Positions 27,195-35,259 are shown, counted from the first letter of the stretch. The stretch is 58,674 nt of DNA from Lutibacter sp. B1 (GCF_012524075.1 NZ_JAAZUI010000021.1:1-58674), one strand, 5' to 3'. The notes: a model not told the origin generated them from the sequence alone. Translations and numbers: made by a program.

Positions 27195-27803
27195 CTATTT
27201 ATTTCCAACAAAAATTAATAATTCGCCGCTTTTATATGAAATGATAACTTCATTTTCTGAGGCTTTATTTCGTGTTCCAATTCGTGTTCCAAAAGTTAAT
27301 ATTTCATTTTTTAAAGGATATTTTAAGCCTTTTGTAGTTATATTTTGAGCTTCAGGAAACGGAATTAAAGAGATGGTTTTATTTTTTACGTTAGTTAAGG
27401 TAATCGATTTTTCAATAAAAAAATAGCGGCCAAAGTCATCAAAAAAAGTAATTGTCAGCTCATTTTTAAGTTTTAATGCTGTACTTATGTTTCCTAAAAA
27501 GTGATCGTGTTCCAAGCCACTTCCTCCATAAACATCAATAGCATTAAATCCTTTTTCTTTTAAAATTAACAATGTTTTTTCAAAATCGGTAAAATTTTGA
27601 TCTTCAGTTTCTATAACTTCTGTATTTGTTGGAATTTTGTTAATAGAATCAAAATCCCCGGTAACCAAATCAGGAATAATATTTTTTGATTTTAAAAAAT
27701 TGTATGCACCATCTACTGCACAAACTAATTTATAAGAAGTTAAATCTGGTAAAACAGTAGGTTTTGCTCCATTAAGTAATAAAAATGCTTTTTTAGAATT
27801 CAT
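27195..27803 (-). CDS. thiN: Thiamine pyrophosphokinase
   Basis: 202 aa. Hallmarks: CAVDGAYNFLKSKNIIPDLV with TGDFDSINKIP, the acidic Mg2+-ATP site, then ETEDQNFTDFEKTL with the second Asp pair, and DVYGGSGLEHDHFLGNIS. The enzyme transfers pyrophosphate from ATP to thiamine to make thiamine diphosphate in the cytoplasm. Length fits bacterial enzymes. It is followed by a 77-aa hypothetical gene on the same strand. Confidence 0.9.
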   Translation of the reverse strand: MNSKKAFLLLNGAKPTVLPDLTSYKLVCAVDGAYNFLKSKNIIPDLVTGDFDSINKIPTNTEVIETEDQNFTDFEKTLLILKEKGFNAIDVYGGSGLEHDHFLGNISTALKLKNELTITFFDDFGRYFFIEKSITLTNVKNKTISLIPFPEAQNITTKGLKYPLKNEILTFGTRIGTRNKASENEVIISYKSGELLIFVGNK

Positions 27804-27843
27804 TTGGTAAAATTAACTAAAAAGAAGCATTTATGATTATTTT

Positions 27844-27879
27844 AAAGACATCCTTTTATGGTTACTAAAGAATGTCTTT
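27844..27879. terminator. Weak hairpin after the ExbB-like gene
   Basis: Stem aaagacat / atgtcttt (27844-27851 with 27872-27879), extended by cttt/aaag after one mismatch. It lies downstream of the minus-strand ExbB-like gene, but the T-run in that direction is short. Confidence 0.4.
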
Positions 27880-27894
27880 TTAAAACTTTAGAAG

Positions 27895-28293
27895 TTATTT
27901 TTCTTTTTGCAGCAAAGTGAGAATAATAATACCTATTCTGGCAATTAAAAAAACAAACATTCCAAATAAAGGAGATAAAATAGCAACTTTTAAACCACCG
28001 GCTAGCATAGCGGGAGAAATATCTCCGGCGACCTGAATTGCATCAAAAGCTTCAATAAATCCAATCATTTGCCCTAAAAACCCCCAAACCAATGCAAATA
28101 AACTTATTGAACTAACTAGTTTGATTGTTCTCTCATTATTATTACGTTTGATAAATGCTTTTATCAATAGAGCAATAATTACAACTAATAAAATAAGAGT
28201 AGTGTACATAAAAAGCGGTCCACCTTCATTTAATCTGTCAAAAAATTGATTTAAAAATGAAGGTTTGTCGCTTTGTAGAACTAATAAATACAT
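27895..28293 (-). CDS. MotA/TolQ/ExbB-like membrane protein, short form
   Basis: 132 aa with three hydrophobic helices: ~32-48 (FMYTTLILLVVIIALLIKAF), ~62-80 and ~100-125 (GLKVAILSPLFGMFVFLIARIGI). WGFLGQMIGFIEAFDAIQVAGDISPAMLAGGLKVAIL matches the conserved proton-channel region of the MotA/TolQ/ExbB family, including the small-residue helix packing. The protein is much shorter than ExbB (~230 aa), lacking the large cytoplasmic part, and no ExbD/TolR partner is next to it. The proton-channel role is inferred from the family. Confidence 0.7.
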   Translation of the reverse strand: MYLLVLQSDKPSFLNQFFDRLNEGGPLFMYTTLILLVVIIALLIKAFIKRNNNERTIKLVSSISLFALVWGFLGQMIGFIEAFDAIQVAGDISPAMLAGGLKVAILSPLFGMFVFLIARIGIIILTLLQKEK

Positions 28294-28503
28294 AAGATGA
28301 ATTTTTAAAATTTATATTTTAAATATCTATTTTTAATCAAAGAAATTTAGATTATTTCGATTAGTAACAGAAAAGAAAGTATATTCAACTATTTAAAAGC
28401 CTCTTTTGTTAAAAAGAGATGAAAATTAGTAATATCAAGGTTATTATATTATTTCTATCGATAATGCAAAAATGTAATTTTAAAATATCCGATATTGCAA
28501 GTT

Positions 28504-29580
28504 ATGGATAAAAAATATAAAGTAATTCAATATCTAATTACTTTTTTAATTCACTCAATATTTTGGGTAATTATATACTTTTTTTATGCCTATTTTTTAG
28601 GTTACGGAAGTACAAATACTAAATATGTTAATTTGTTTTCAGGCTTTTTAATGCCTGTTACAATTTTTATCAGTTATTTTTTAATATATTATTTAATACC
28701 TAACTATTTATTTACCAAGAAGTACAAGCTTTTTATTTTATACAATATTTATACATTCATAATTTCTGTTTACCTAATAAATCTGTCAATTTTATATGGC
28801 TTGGTCTACTCGGAAGGTTTAATGCACAAGAGTACGGTTCCTTTAACAAAAACATTACCACTTATAATATTAGGAGTATTTTTTGTGGTTACAATTGTTG
28901 TATCACTTAATTTGATAATTTATAGTTACAAATCAATTGTTAAAAACGAAAGCCTAAAAAGTAAAATTTTGGAAACACAATTACAGCTTAAAGAGCAGGA
29001 ATTAAAGTTTTTAAAAATGCAAATTCACCCACATTTTTTGTTTAATACCTTAAATACTATTTATGGTTTTGCGCTGAAGCAATCTAAAGATACTCCCGAA
29101 ATAATTTTAAAGCTTTCAAACTTACTTGATTATATTTTGTACCAAGTAAATAAACCAAAAGTTAGTTTAAAAGAAGAAGTTACACATATAAAGGAATATA
29201 TAGCCTTAGAAAAAATAAGATTTCAAGATACTTTAAAAGTTTCATTTAAAGCCAATGATATTTCAGAAGAAAAACAAATAGCTCCAATGTTATTGATTCC
29301 ATTTGTTGAAAATGCATTTAAACACGGTAATTTAATTGAAGGATTTTTAAAAGTTGAAATTGTTATTGCTTTAGATGATGATAAATTAGATTTTCAAATA
29401 AAAAATACGGTTTTAACAAATGATGAATTGGAAGGGAATAAAGGTATTGGTCTCGAAAATATTAAAAAACGATTAAATTTATTGTATGCTAATAATTATA
29501 AATTAGATATTGAAAAAAATGATAATTGGTTTACAGTAAATCTTACTATTTATAACTTAAATGAAATAAATAATGGCTAA
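28504..29580 (+). CDS. LytS/YpdA-type sensor histidine kinase
   Basis: 358 aa from the ATG at 28504; an in-frame TTG three codons earlier is possible. Four transmembrane helices fill residues ~10-145. A coiled-coil linker (KSKILETQLQLKEQELKFL) leads to the His_kinase domain with MQIHPHFLFNTLN; the phospho-accepting His is near 175-177. The ATPase part has PMLLIPFVENAFKHG and KGIGLENIKKRLNLLY. No periplasmic sensor domain of any size is present, so the signal is probably sensed in the membrane. It overlaps its response regulator by 8 bp. Confidence 0.92.
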   Translation: MDKKYKVIQYLITFLIHSIFWVIIYFFYAYFLGYGSTNTKYVNLFSGFLMPVTIFISYFLIYYLIPNYLFTKKYKLFILYNIYTFIISVYLINLSILYGLVYSEGLMHKSTVPLTKTLPLIILGVFFVVTIVVSLNLIIYSYKSIVKNESLKSKILETQLQLKEQELKFLKMQIHPHFLFNTLNTIYGFALKQSKDTPEIILKLSNLLDYILYQVNKPKVSLKEEVTHIKEYIALEKIRFQDTLKVSFKANDISEEKQIAPMLLIPFVENAFKHGNLIEGFLKVEIVIALDDDKLDFQIKNTVLTNDELEGNKGIGLENIKKRLNLLYANNYKLDIEKNDNWFTVNLTIYNLNEINNG

Positions 29581-30289
29581 AAATATACACTGTTTAATTG
29601 TTGATGATGAGCCTATAGCTCGCGAAATTTTAGAGAATCATTTGAGTAAAATTAACGCTGTTACTGTTGTTGCTACTTGTAAAAATGCTATTGAAGCTTT
29701 TAATGAAATAAGCTCAAAACAGGTAGATTTAATTTTTTTAGATATCAATATGCCTGAGATTTCAGGATTGTCTTTTGCAAAATCCATCAATAAAAATATA
29801 AAGGTAATATTTACTACAGCTTACCGAGAATATGCAGTTGACGGTTTTGATTTACAAGCGGTTGATTATTTATTAAAACCAATTTCATTCAATCGTTTAT
29901 TACAGTCGGTTAATAAGTATTTAGGAGAAGCCGGTAATGTAAATGCAGATTTGACAACAGAAATTAGTGAAGATAAAAATGATTTTATTTTTGTACGTTC
30001 AGATAGAAAAATGATTAAAATAGATTTTTCTGAAATACATTATATAGAAAGTTTAAGCGATTATATTAAAATTCATATTGATAATAAAACGGTTGTTACA
30101 AGAGAAACAATAACCAGTATAGAAGCCAAACTTCCACAAAAAGACTTTTTAAGAATTCACAGGTCGTTTATAGTTTCGATACCTAAAATGGAGTCTTTTA
30201 CCAATGAATTTATTGAAATTAATAAAAAGGCACTTCCAATAAGTAGAAGTTACAAAAATAATGTGCTTTTTAGGTTAGAAAATGTTTAA
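29573..30289 (+). CDS. LytTR-family response regulator
   Basis: 238 aa. The receiver domain begins CLIVDDEPIAREILENHL, with phospho-acceptor Asp57 in LIFLDINMPEISG and Lys in DYLLKPISF. From about 140 on is a LytTR DNA-binding domain: FIFVRSDRKMIKIDFSEIHY, SLSDYIKIHI and FLRIHRSFIVSIPKM. It works with the LytS-type kinase whose gene overlaps it. Targets are unknown; LytTR sites are short direct repeats and none stood out nearby. Confidence 0.93.
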   Translation: MAKNIHCLIVDDEPIAREILENHLSKINAVTVVATCKNAIEAFNEISSKQVDLIFLDINMPEISGLSFAKSINKNIKVIFTTAYREYAVDGFDLQAVDYLLKPISFNRLLQSVNKYLGEAGNVNADLTTEISEDKNDFIFVRSDRKMIKIDFSEIHYIESLSDYIKIHIDNKTVVTRETITSIEAKLPQKDFLRIHRSFIVSIPKMESFTNEFIEINKKALPISRSYKNNVLFRLENV

Positions 30290-30334
30290 GCTCATTCAAA
30301 AAATTAAAAAGAAGTTAGCTTAAGCGACTTTTAG

Positions 30335-30342
30335 TATATTTG
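30335..30342 (+). promoter_or_regulatory. TAnnTTTG promoter element for mvaD
   Basis: TATATTTG 14 bp upstream of the TTG start used for mvaD. It follows the response regulator gene and separates the mevalonate group from the two-component pair. Confidence 0.6.
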
Positions 30343-30356
30343 CCAAAATTTTTGTT

Positions 30357-31514
30357 TTGATTGAGTCAGACTTTATTTTAAATAAATATTCAGTAGAAAA
30401 CATTTCAAACGGAAGTGTAACTTGGAAAACACCTAGCAACATTGCATTGGTAAAATATTGGGGAAAGCAAGAACCTCAAATTCCTGAAAATACTTCTATT
30501 AGTTTTACATTAGATGCTTGTTTTACGTTAACTACATTGGAGTTTACTAAAAAAGAAGTACGTCAACCTGAATTTATTTCAGGTTCCTATCATGAGATGC
30601 TGAAACGAGTTAAGTATGACAAGACAAATTTTAATTTCGAAGTTTTTTTTGAAGGTAAAAAAAAGGATGATTTTAAGCCTAAAATTGCCACATTTTTTAA
30701 AAGAATAGAACATTACGTGCCTTTTTTAAAAGAGTTTGATTTTGTAATAAAATCTCGTAATTCTTTTCCTCATAGCAGCGGAATAGCATCTTCAGCAAGT
30801 GGAATGAGTGCTTTGGCATTATGTATTATGAGTTTAGAACGGTTATTAAGCGGAGTAGAAATGACAGATGAATATTTCAATAAAAAAGCTTCATTTTTAG
30901 CTCGATTGGGTTCCGGTAGTGCGTGCAGAAGTATTGAAGGCGAATTGGTAGTTTGGGGAAGTCATACTGAAATATCAGAAAGTTCAAATTTATACGGAAT
31001 TAAATTTCCTTATAAAGTTCATAAGAATTTTAAAAATTATCACGATACTATTTTATTGGTTGATGAAGGAGAAAAACAAGTTTCAAGTACTGTCGGACAT
31101 CAATTAATGCACAATCATCCGTTTGCACAACAGCGTTTTAATCAGGCTAATAATAACATTTCAAAAATCTCTAAAGTGCTTCAAAATGGTAATTTAAAAG
31201 AATTTATTGCGATAGTTGAAAGTGAAGCATTAAGTTTACATGCAATGATGATGACCAGCAATCCGTATTTTATTTTGATGAAACCAAATACCTTGAAAAT
31301 TATCAATAAAATATGGGAGTTTAGAAGAGAAACAAATTCAAATATTTGTTTTACGTTAGATGCAGGAGCAAATGTTCATGTATTATTTCCTGAAAATGAA
31401 AAGGAGGTTGTTAACAATTTTATTGTTAGTGAGTTAATTCAATTTTGTCAAGAAAATCATTATATTTGTGATAGAATTGGAGTTGGTGCGAAGAAATTTA
31501 AAATTGAGAATTAA
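30357..31514 (+). CDS. mvaD: Diphosphomevalonate decarboxylase with a repeat-encoded insertion
   Basis: 385 aa from a TTG start; no ATG lies nearby in frame and TTG immediately follows the promoter. Landmarks: VTWKTPSNIALVKYWGKQEP near the N-terminus, SFPHSSGIASSASGMSALAL as phosphate loop, SGSACRSIEGELVVWGS and FTLDAGANVHVLFPE. The enzyme uses ATP to convert diphosphomevalonate to isopentenyl diphosphate. Residues 69-88, encoded by 30561-30620, come from an inserted palindromic repeat: RQPEFISGSYHEM then LKRVKYD, absent from the usual loop at this point. The frame is kept, so the enzyme is probably active. The last residues (KFKIEN) also run into the ends of a neighbouring cassette. Confidence 0.92.
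   Translation: MIESDFILNKYSVENISNGSVTWKTPSNIALVKYWGKQEPQIPENTSISFTLDACFTLTTLEFTKKEVRQPEFISGSYHEMLKRVKYDKTNFNFEVFFEGKKKDDFKPKIATFFKRIEHYVPFLKEFDFVIKSRNSFPHSSGIASSASGMSALALCIMSLERLLSGVEMTDEYFNKKASFLARLGSGSACRSIEGELVVWGSHTEISESSNLYGIKFPYKVHKNFKNYHDTILLVDEGEKQVSSTVGHQLMHNHPFAQQRFNQANNNISKISKVLQNGNLKEFIAIVESEALSLHAMMMTSNPYFILMKPNTLKIINKIWEFRRETNSNICFTLDAGANVHVLFPENEKEVVNNFIVSELIQFCQENHYICDRIGVGAKKFKIEN
30561..30620. repeat. REP-like palindromic repeat inside mvaD (60 nt)
   Basis: Exactly 60 nt = 20 codons in frame. The first 25 bases are identical to the minus strand of the intergenic repeat at 21735-21759. The second arm (agatgctgaaacgagttaag) is a decayed version of the other arm (agattctgaaacaagttcag). 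Ends are cgtca and tgaca, the last base differing from the tgacg of the intact copy. The insertion falls in a region of variable length in decarboxylases. Confidence 0.85.
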
Positions 31515-31888
31515 CAATTGATAATAGGGAAGGACAATGTTATAAAAACAAAGAGTTTTTTGTTTTTTGTTAGAATTGTTAATTTGTATAAATTTTTAAC
31601 TCAAGAAAAAAAGGAATTTATTATTTCTAAACAATTATTACGTTCAGGTACAAGTGTAGGAGCATTAGTTAGAGAGTCAGAACATGCTGAAAGTAAAGCC
31701 GACTTTATTCATAAATTATCAGTAGCTTTAAAAGAAGCAAATGAAACAGAATATTGGTTAGATTTATTAAAAGAGACAGATTATTTAAATGAATTAGAGT
31801 ATATTAGTATACAGGAAAATATAAAAGAAATTTTAAAAATTTTAGTAAGTATTATTAAAACATCAAAATAAAATTAATTGTCAATTTT
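31500..31888 (+). mobile_element. Four-helix-bundle gene cassette with inverted ends
   Basis: The left end aaaattgagaattaa (31500-31514) and the right end ttaattgtcaatttt (31874-31888) are inverted copies matching at 14 of 15 positions. A further copy-like stretch, attgtgaattgtcaattc, follows the right end up to about 31908. They enclose a single four-helix-bundle gene. No transposase is present. This interrupts what is normally a tight mvaD-mevalonate kinase pair. Confidence 0.6.
31518..31871 (+). CDS. Four-helix-bundle protein (23S rRNA intervening-sequence type)
   Basis: 117 aa. FLTQEKKEFIISKQLLRSGT with SVGALVRESEHAESKADF is the signature of the family of small proteins first found in intervening sequences of 23S rRNA genes. 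KLSVALKEANETEYWLDLL is its second conserved helix. The protein should fold as an antiparallel four-helix bundle and is thought to act with nucleic acid, but its function is not established. The start is a TTG only 3 bp after the mvaD stop and in the same frame. Lying between inverted repeats, it looks like a passenger gene rather than part of the mevalonate pathway. Confidence 0.85.
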   Translation: MIIGKDNVIKTKSFLFFVRIVNLYKFLTQEKKEFIISKQLLRSGTSVGALVRESEHAESKADFIHKLSVALKEANETEYWLDLLKETDYLNELEYISIQENIKEILKILVSIIKTSK

Positions 31889-31915
31889 CCATTGTGAATT
31901 GTCAATTCAAATACT

Positions 31916-32845
31916 ATGAAAGGACCACTTTTTTACGCAAAAATCTTACTTTTTGGTGAGTATGGAATTATTAAAGACTCCAAAGGATTGGCAATTCCGT
32001 ATAACAGTTATCAAGGAGCGTTAAAAAAATCAGAAGAACTTACTGAAGATGCTCAAAAATCAAATAAAAATTTATTGAATTTTTATACGTTTCTTAAAAA
32101 CTTAGAAAAAACAGAGCTTGTTAGTTTTAGATTAGATGAATTTAAGACTGATATTGAAGATGGAATGTATTTTGATTCAAGTATTCCTCAAGGTTATGGA
32201 GTTGGAAGTTCAGGGGCTTTGGTAGCTGCTATTTATGATAAATATGCAAATGATAAAATTACGGTTTTAGAAAATTTAACAAGAGATAAATTGCTGAAAT
32301 TAAAGGAAATATTTTCTTTAATGGAATCATTTTTTCACGGTAAAAGCTCTGGGTTAGATCCGCTAAATTCTTATTTAAGTATTCCTATATTAATCAACTC
32401 AAAAGATAATTTAGAGCCAACAGGAATTCCATCGCAAAAAGAAGGAAAAGGCGCTGTATTTTTATTAGATTCTGAAATGATTGGAGAAACGGAACCAATG
32501 GTAAACATTTTTATGAATAAAATGAAAAATGAAGGCTTTAGAAAAATGATTGATGAAGATTTTGCTAATTATACAAACGCTTGTATTGATGATTTTTTAC
32601 ATGGAAATGTGAAATCTTTATTTGGTAACGTTAAACAATTATCGAAAGTTGTTTTAGATAATTTTAAACCAATGATACCAAAACCTTTTCATAAAATTTG
32701 GAAAAGTGGAATCGAATCTAACGATTATTATTTAAAACTTTGCGGCTCTGGTGGTGGAGGATATATTTTAGGTTTCACGGAAGATTTTGATAAAACAAAA
32801 ATTATTCTTAAAGATTATAAACTAGAATTGGTTTATAGATTTTAA
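31916..32845 (+). CDS. mvk: Mevalonate kinase-like GHMP kinase
   Basis: 309 aa. FYAKILLFGEYGIIKDSKGL is the N-terminal GHMP motif with a mevalonate-kinase look, PQGYGVGSSGALVAAIY is the phosphate loop, SFFHGKSSGLDPLNSYLSI supplies the catalytic Asp region, and LKLCGSGGGGYILGF is the C-terminal glycine motif. It phosphorylates mevalonate with ATP, feeding the decarboxylase encoded upstream. The lack of an adjoining third kinase leaves the GYDIA kinase at 20360-21664 as the candidate for the phosphomevalonate step. Confidence 0.85.
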   Translation: MKGPLFYAKILLFGEYGIIKDSKGLAIPYNSYQGALKKSEELTEDAQKSNKNLLNFYTFLKNLEKTELVSFRLDEFKTDIEDGMYFDSSIPQGYGVGSSGALVAAIYDKYANDKITVLENLTRDKLLKLKEIFSLMESFFHGKSSGLDPLNSYLSIPILINSKDNLEPTGIPSQKEGKGAVFLLDSEMIGETEPMVNIFMNKMKNEGFRKMIDEDFANYTNACIDDFLHGNVKSLFGNVKQLSKVVLDNFKPMIPKPFHKIWKSGIESNDYYLKLCGSGGGGYILGFTEDFDKTKIILKDYKLELVYRF

Positions 32846-32881
32846 TCATAAAATAATTACTTCCAAGTAAAGTTTAATAAG

Positions 32882-32889
32882 TAGTTTTG
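32882..32889 (+). promoter_or_regulatory. TAnnTTTG promoter element for the UbiA-family gene
   Basis: TAGTTTTG, an exact match to the -7 element. It overlaps an earlier in-frame TTG, so translation must begin downstream, supporting the ATG at 32911. Confidence 0.55.
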
Positions 32890-32910
32890 TTGTTAAATTT
32901 TATTTTCCTG

Positions 32911-33846
32911 ATGGATTTACTCGAAATGGCTAAAAATAACAGTAAAAGAAATGCACCATTTTATATAAAGATGTTGAGTTTGTTTTCTGTTGTAAGAGGC
33001 TATAATATTTTACTTATTGTAATAGCACAGTATTTAGCATCTATATTTATTTTTTCAGCTGAAAAATCGTTGAAACATGTATTGCTGGATGTAAATTTAT
33101 TTTTTATCGTATTTTCAACTACATGTGTGATAGCTGCAGGGTACATAATTAACAGCTTTTACGATAGTGAAGCCGATAAAATAAACAGACCATTAAAATC
33201 TAAAATTGACGCAATTGTTAGTCAAAAAGTAAAGTTGCAGATTTATTTTGCGTTGAATTTTTTAGGTGTGTTAATTGCATTAATGGTTTCGTGGAGAGCA
33301 GCGTTGTTTTTTTCAGTATATATTTTTTCAATTTGGTTTTATTCTCATAAACTTAAAAAATATCCTTTAACCGGCTTGTTTTCAGGTGCCATAATTTCAA
33401 TTCTGCCATTTTTTGCGGTTTTTGTATATTTTAAAAACTTTTCTGAAATTATTTTTACTCATGCTGCATTTTTGTTTTTTATCTTATTGATACGAGAATT
33501 AATAAAAGACCTTGAAAAATTGAAAGGCGATTTTATTCAAAACTATCAAACCATCGCTGTAAAATATGGAGAGCAGTTTACAAAAACATTAATAACCATA
33601 CTTTCTGTATTTACATTAAATCCTGTTTATTTTTTATTAAAGTTACCTGAAGTTGGTGGTATGAGATATTACTTTTATTTTAGTGTAGCAGTACTTATTA
33701 TTTTTAATGTTTTGTTATGGATTGGAAAAACCAAGCAACAATATGTTAAATTACATTTAATTATAAAGTTATTAATTGTAGCAGGTGTATTTAGCTTAGC
33801 ATTAATTGATTATTCTGTTATTATAGACAGAATTCTTGTTAAATAA
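32911..33846 (+). CDS. UbiA-family prenyltransferase
   Basis: 311 aa from the ATG at 32911 (ATG at 32926 is also possible), with eight or nine hydrophobic helices. The first Asp-rich motif is NSFYDSEADKINRP (NxxxDxxxD), binding the Mg-diphosphate of the prenyl donor, and the second is LIRELIKDLEKLKGD. The family attaches prenyl chains to aromatic or other acceptors in the membrane. Similar flavobacterial proteins are often labelled geranylgeranylglycerol-phosphate geranylgeranyltransferase, but the acceptor is unproven. Its place after mevalonate kinase links it to isoprenoid use. Confidence 0.85.
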   Translation: MDLLEMAKNNSKRNAPFYIKMLSLFSVVRGYNILLIVIAQYLASIFIFSAEKSLKHVLLDVNLFFIVFSTTCVIAAGYIINSFYDSEADKINRPLKSKIDAIVSQKVKLQIYFALNFLGVLIALMVSWRAALFFSVYIFSIWFYSHKLKKYPLTGLFSGAIISILPFFAVFVYFKNFSEIIFTHAAFLFFILLIRELIKDLEKLKGDFIQNYQTIAVKYGEQFTKTLITILSVFTLNPVYFLLKLPEVGGMRYYFYFSVAVLIIFNVLLWIGKTKQQYVKLHLIIKLLIVAGVFSLALIDYSVIIDRILVK

Positions 33847-33880
33847 AATTTTATTTTCATTTAGTTAGAAGAATAAAAAT

Positions 33881-33888
33881 TATTTTTG
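33881..33888 (+). promoter_or_regulatory. TAnnTTTG promoter element for the pseudouridine synthase
   Basis: TATTTTTG 14 bp upstream of the ATG at 33903; an exact match to the Bacteroidota -7 element. Confidence 0.55.
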
Positions 33889-33902
33889 CAAAAAATAATA
33901 TA

Positions 33903-34763
33903 ATGAATACAAATAAAAACTCGTCGAGAGGACGACAACAGGGAAAAGGAAAACTTCAAAAGCCTCACAATAAAAAAGTTGTAGGTAAAAAACAATTTTC
34001 AAAAAAAACTGAGAATAATTCGGTTTCTAAACCTACTAAAACGAATACAGAAACGGAAGGTATTCGTCTAAATAAATATATTGCAAATGCAGGAATTTGT
34101 TCTCGTAGAGAAGCAGATGTATTTATAAAAGCAGGTAGCGCAACGGTTAATGGAAAAGTAGTTACCGAAATGGGTTATAAAGTTTTGCCAACTGATGAGG
34201 TTAAGTTTGATGGAACATCAATAAATCCTGAAAAAAAACGATATGTTTTGTTAAACAAGCCTAAAAACTTTATAACTACTATGGAAGATGACAGGGGGCG
34301 TAGAACAGTTATGGATTTAGTTGCAAATGCATCAAAAGAAAGAATTTATCCGGTAGGAAGATTAGATAGAAATACAACAGGGTTATTGCTTTTTACAAAT
34401 GATGGAGAATTGGCAAAAAAATTAACGCATCCAAAACATAATATTCAGAAAATTTACCATGCAACTTTAGATAAAAAACTCGCAATGAGTGATTTACAAA
34501 AAATAGCTGAAGGTTTTATGTTAGACAACCGAAAAGTTATTGTTGATGAAATTTCATATATAAATAATGAACCTAAAAATGAAGTCGGTGTTAAAATTCA
34601 CTCTGGTAGAAATAGGATAGTGCGTAGAATATTTGAACATTTTAACTATAATGTAATAAAATTAGATAGGGTTATTTTTGCAGGTTTATCAAAAAAAGAC
34701 CTTCCAAGAGGGCATTGGCGTCACTTAACCGAAATGGAGGTAAATACATTAAAAATGCTTTAA
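33903..34763 (+). CDS. rluB: 23S rRNA pseudouridine synthase, RsuA/RluB family
   Basis: 286 aa. The first ~50 residues are Lys/Gln/Asn-rich and probably disordered, a common extension in Bacteroidota. An S4 RNA-binding domain follows (IRLNKYIANAGICSRREADV), then the catalytic domain with RIYPVGRLDRNTTGLLLFTN, whose Asp (in GRLDRNT) is the catalytic nucleophile, and KIHSGRNRIVRRIFEH. It makes pseudouridine in 23S rRNA; RluB is the closest assignment but RluE/RsuA cannot be excluded by eye. Followed by a clear terminator. Confidence 0.88.
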   Translation: MNTNKNSSRGRQQGKGKLQKPHNKKVVGKKQFSKKTENNSVSKPTKTNTETEGIRLNKYIANAGICSRREADVFIKAGSATVNGKVVTEMGYKVLPTDEVKFDGTSINPEKKRYVLLNKPKNFITTMEDDRGRRTVMDLVANASKERIYPVGRLDRNTTGLLLFTNDGELAKKLTHPKHNIQKIYHATLDKKLAMSDLQKIAEGFMLDNRKVIVDEISYINNEPKNEVGVKIHSGRNRIVRRIFEHFNYNVIKLDRVIFAGLSKKDLPRGHWRHLTEMEVNTLKML

Positions 34764-34773
34764 GGCTTAATTT

Positions 34774-34800
34774 AAAATCAGGATTTACCCTGATTTTTTT
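34774..34800 (+). terminator. Terminator after the pseudouridine synthase
   Basis: Stem aaaatcagg / cctgatttt with a 6-nt loop and a run of seven T residues. Confidence 0.85.
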
Positions 34801-34834
34801 GTTTAAAAAAAGTTTTTACATTTCTTTAAAAAAT

Positions 34835-34864
34835 TTTGTTGGTGCTATTAATTTTTTATATTTG
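34835..34864 (+). promoter_or_regulatory. Near-ideal flavobacterial promoter
   Basis: TTTG at 34835-34838, 18 bases, then TATATTTG at 34857-34864. This is one of the best matches in the window to TTTG-N(17-23)-TAnnTTTG. It precedes the 101-aa acidic protein gene by 65 bp. Confidence 0.7.
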
Positions 34865-34929
34865 GAATGGTATAAAAAAATATCAAGATGAAATTAAATA
34901 TTTTTAAGTCTAATTATAACTAATTTATT

Positions 34930-35235
34930 TTGAAGAGAATAATTGTAGATTATAAAAAACTAACTCCGGAAATTTTAAATTTGTTAGTTGAGAAATTCCC
35001 AGATGGTTATGGCATTAAAGACATAGTTAAGTTTATCAACCATAAAGGGAAATACATTGAAGCTGTTGAAGTATCAACCGATGATACTAAATATTTGGTG
35101 AAAATTAGTGATGAACTAGTTGATAGTATGGAGAGTTATGATGAGGATGACACTGATACATATCCGGCAGACATTGATGATGGTGATGGTGTAGATTTTG
35201 GTGATGTTGATATTGATATTGAGGAAGAAGAATAA
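34930..35235 (+). CDS. Small acidic protein of unknown function
   Basis: 101 aa from a TTG start. The first ~70 residues form a compact alpha/beta domain (RIIVDYKKLTPEILNLLVEK, KFINHKGKYIEAVEV). The last ~35 are strikingly acidic, with repeating Asp: DEDDTDTYPADIDDGDG and DVDIDIEEEE. It resembles small acidic Bacteroidota proteins of unknown role. It stands alone between a terminator on each side, with its own strong promoter. The acidic tail could bind divalent cations or mimic nucleic acid; neither is shown. Confidence 0.75.
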   Translation: MKRIIVDYKKLTPEILNLLVEKFPDGYGIKDIVKFINHKGKYIEAVEVSTDDTKYLVKISDELVDSMESYDEDDTDTYPADIDDGDGVDFGDVDIDIEEEE

Positions 35236-35259
35236 AATATTTACAAAAAAAAATAATTT

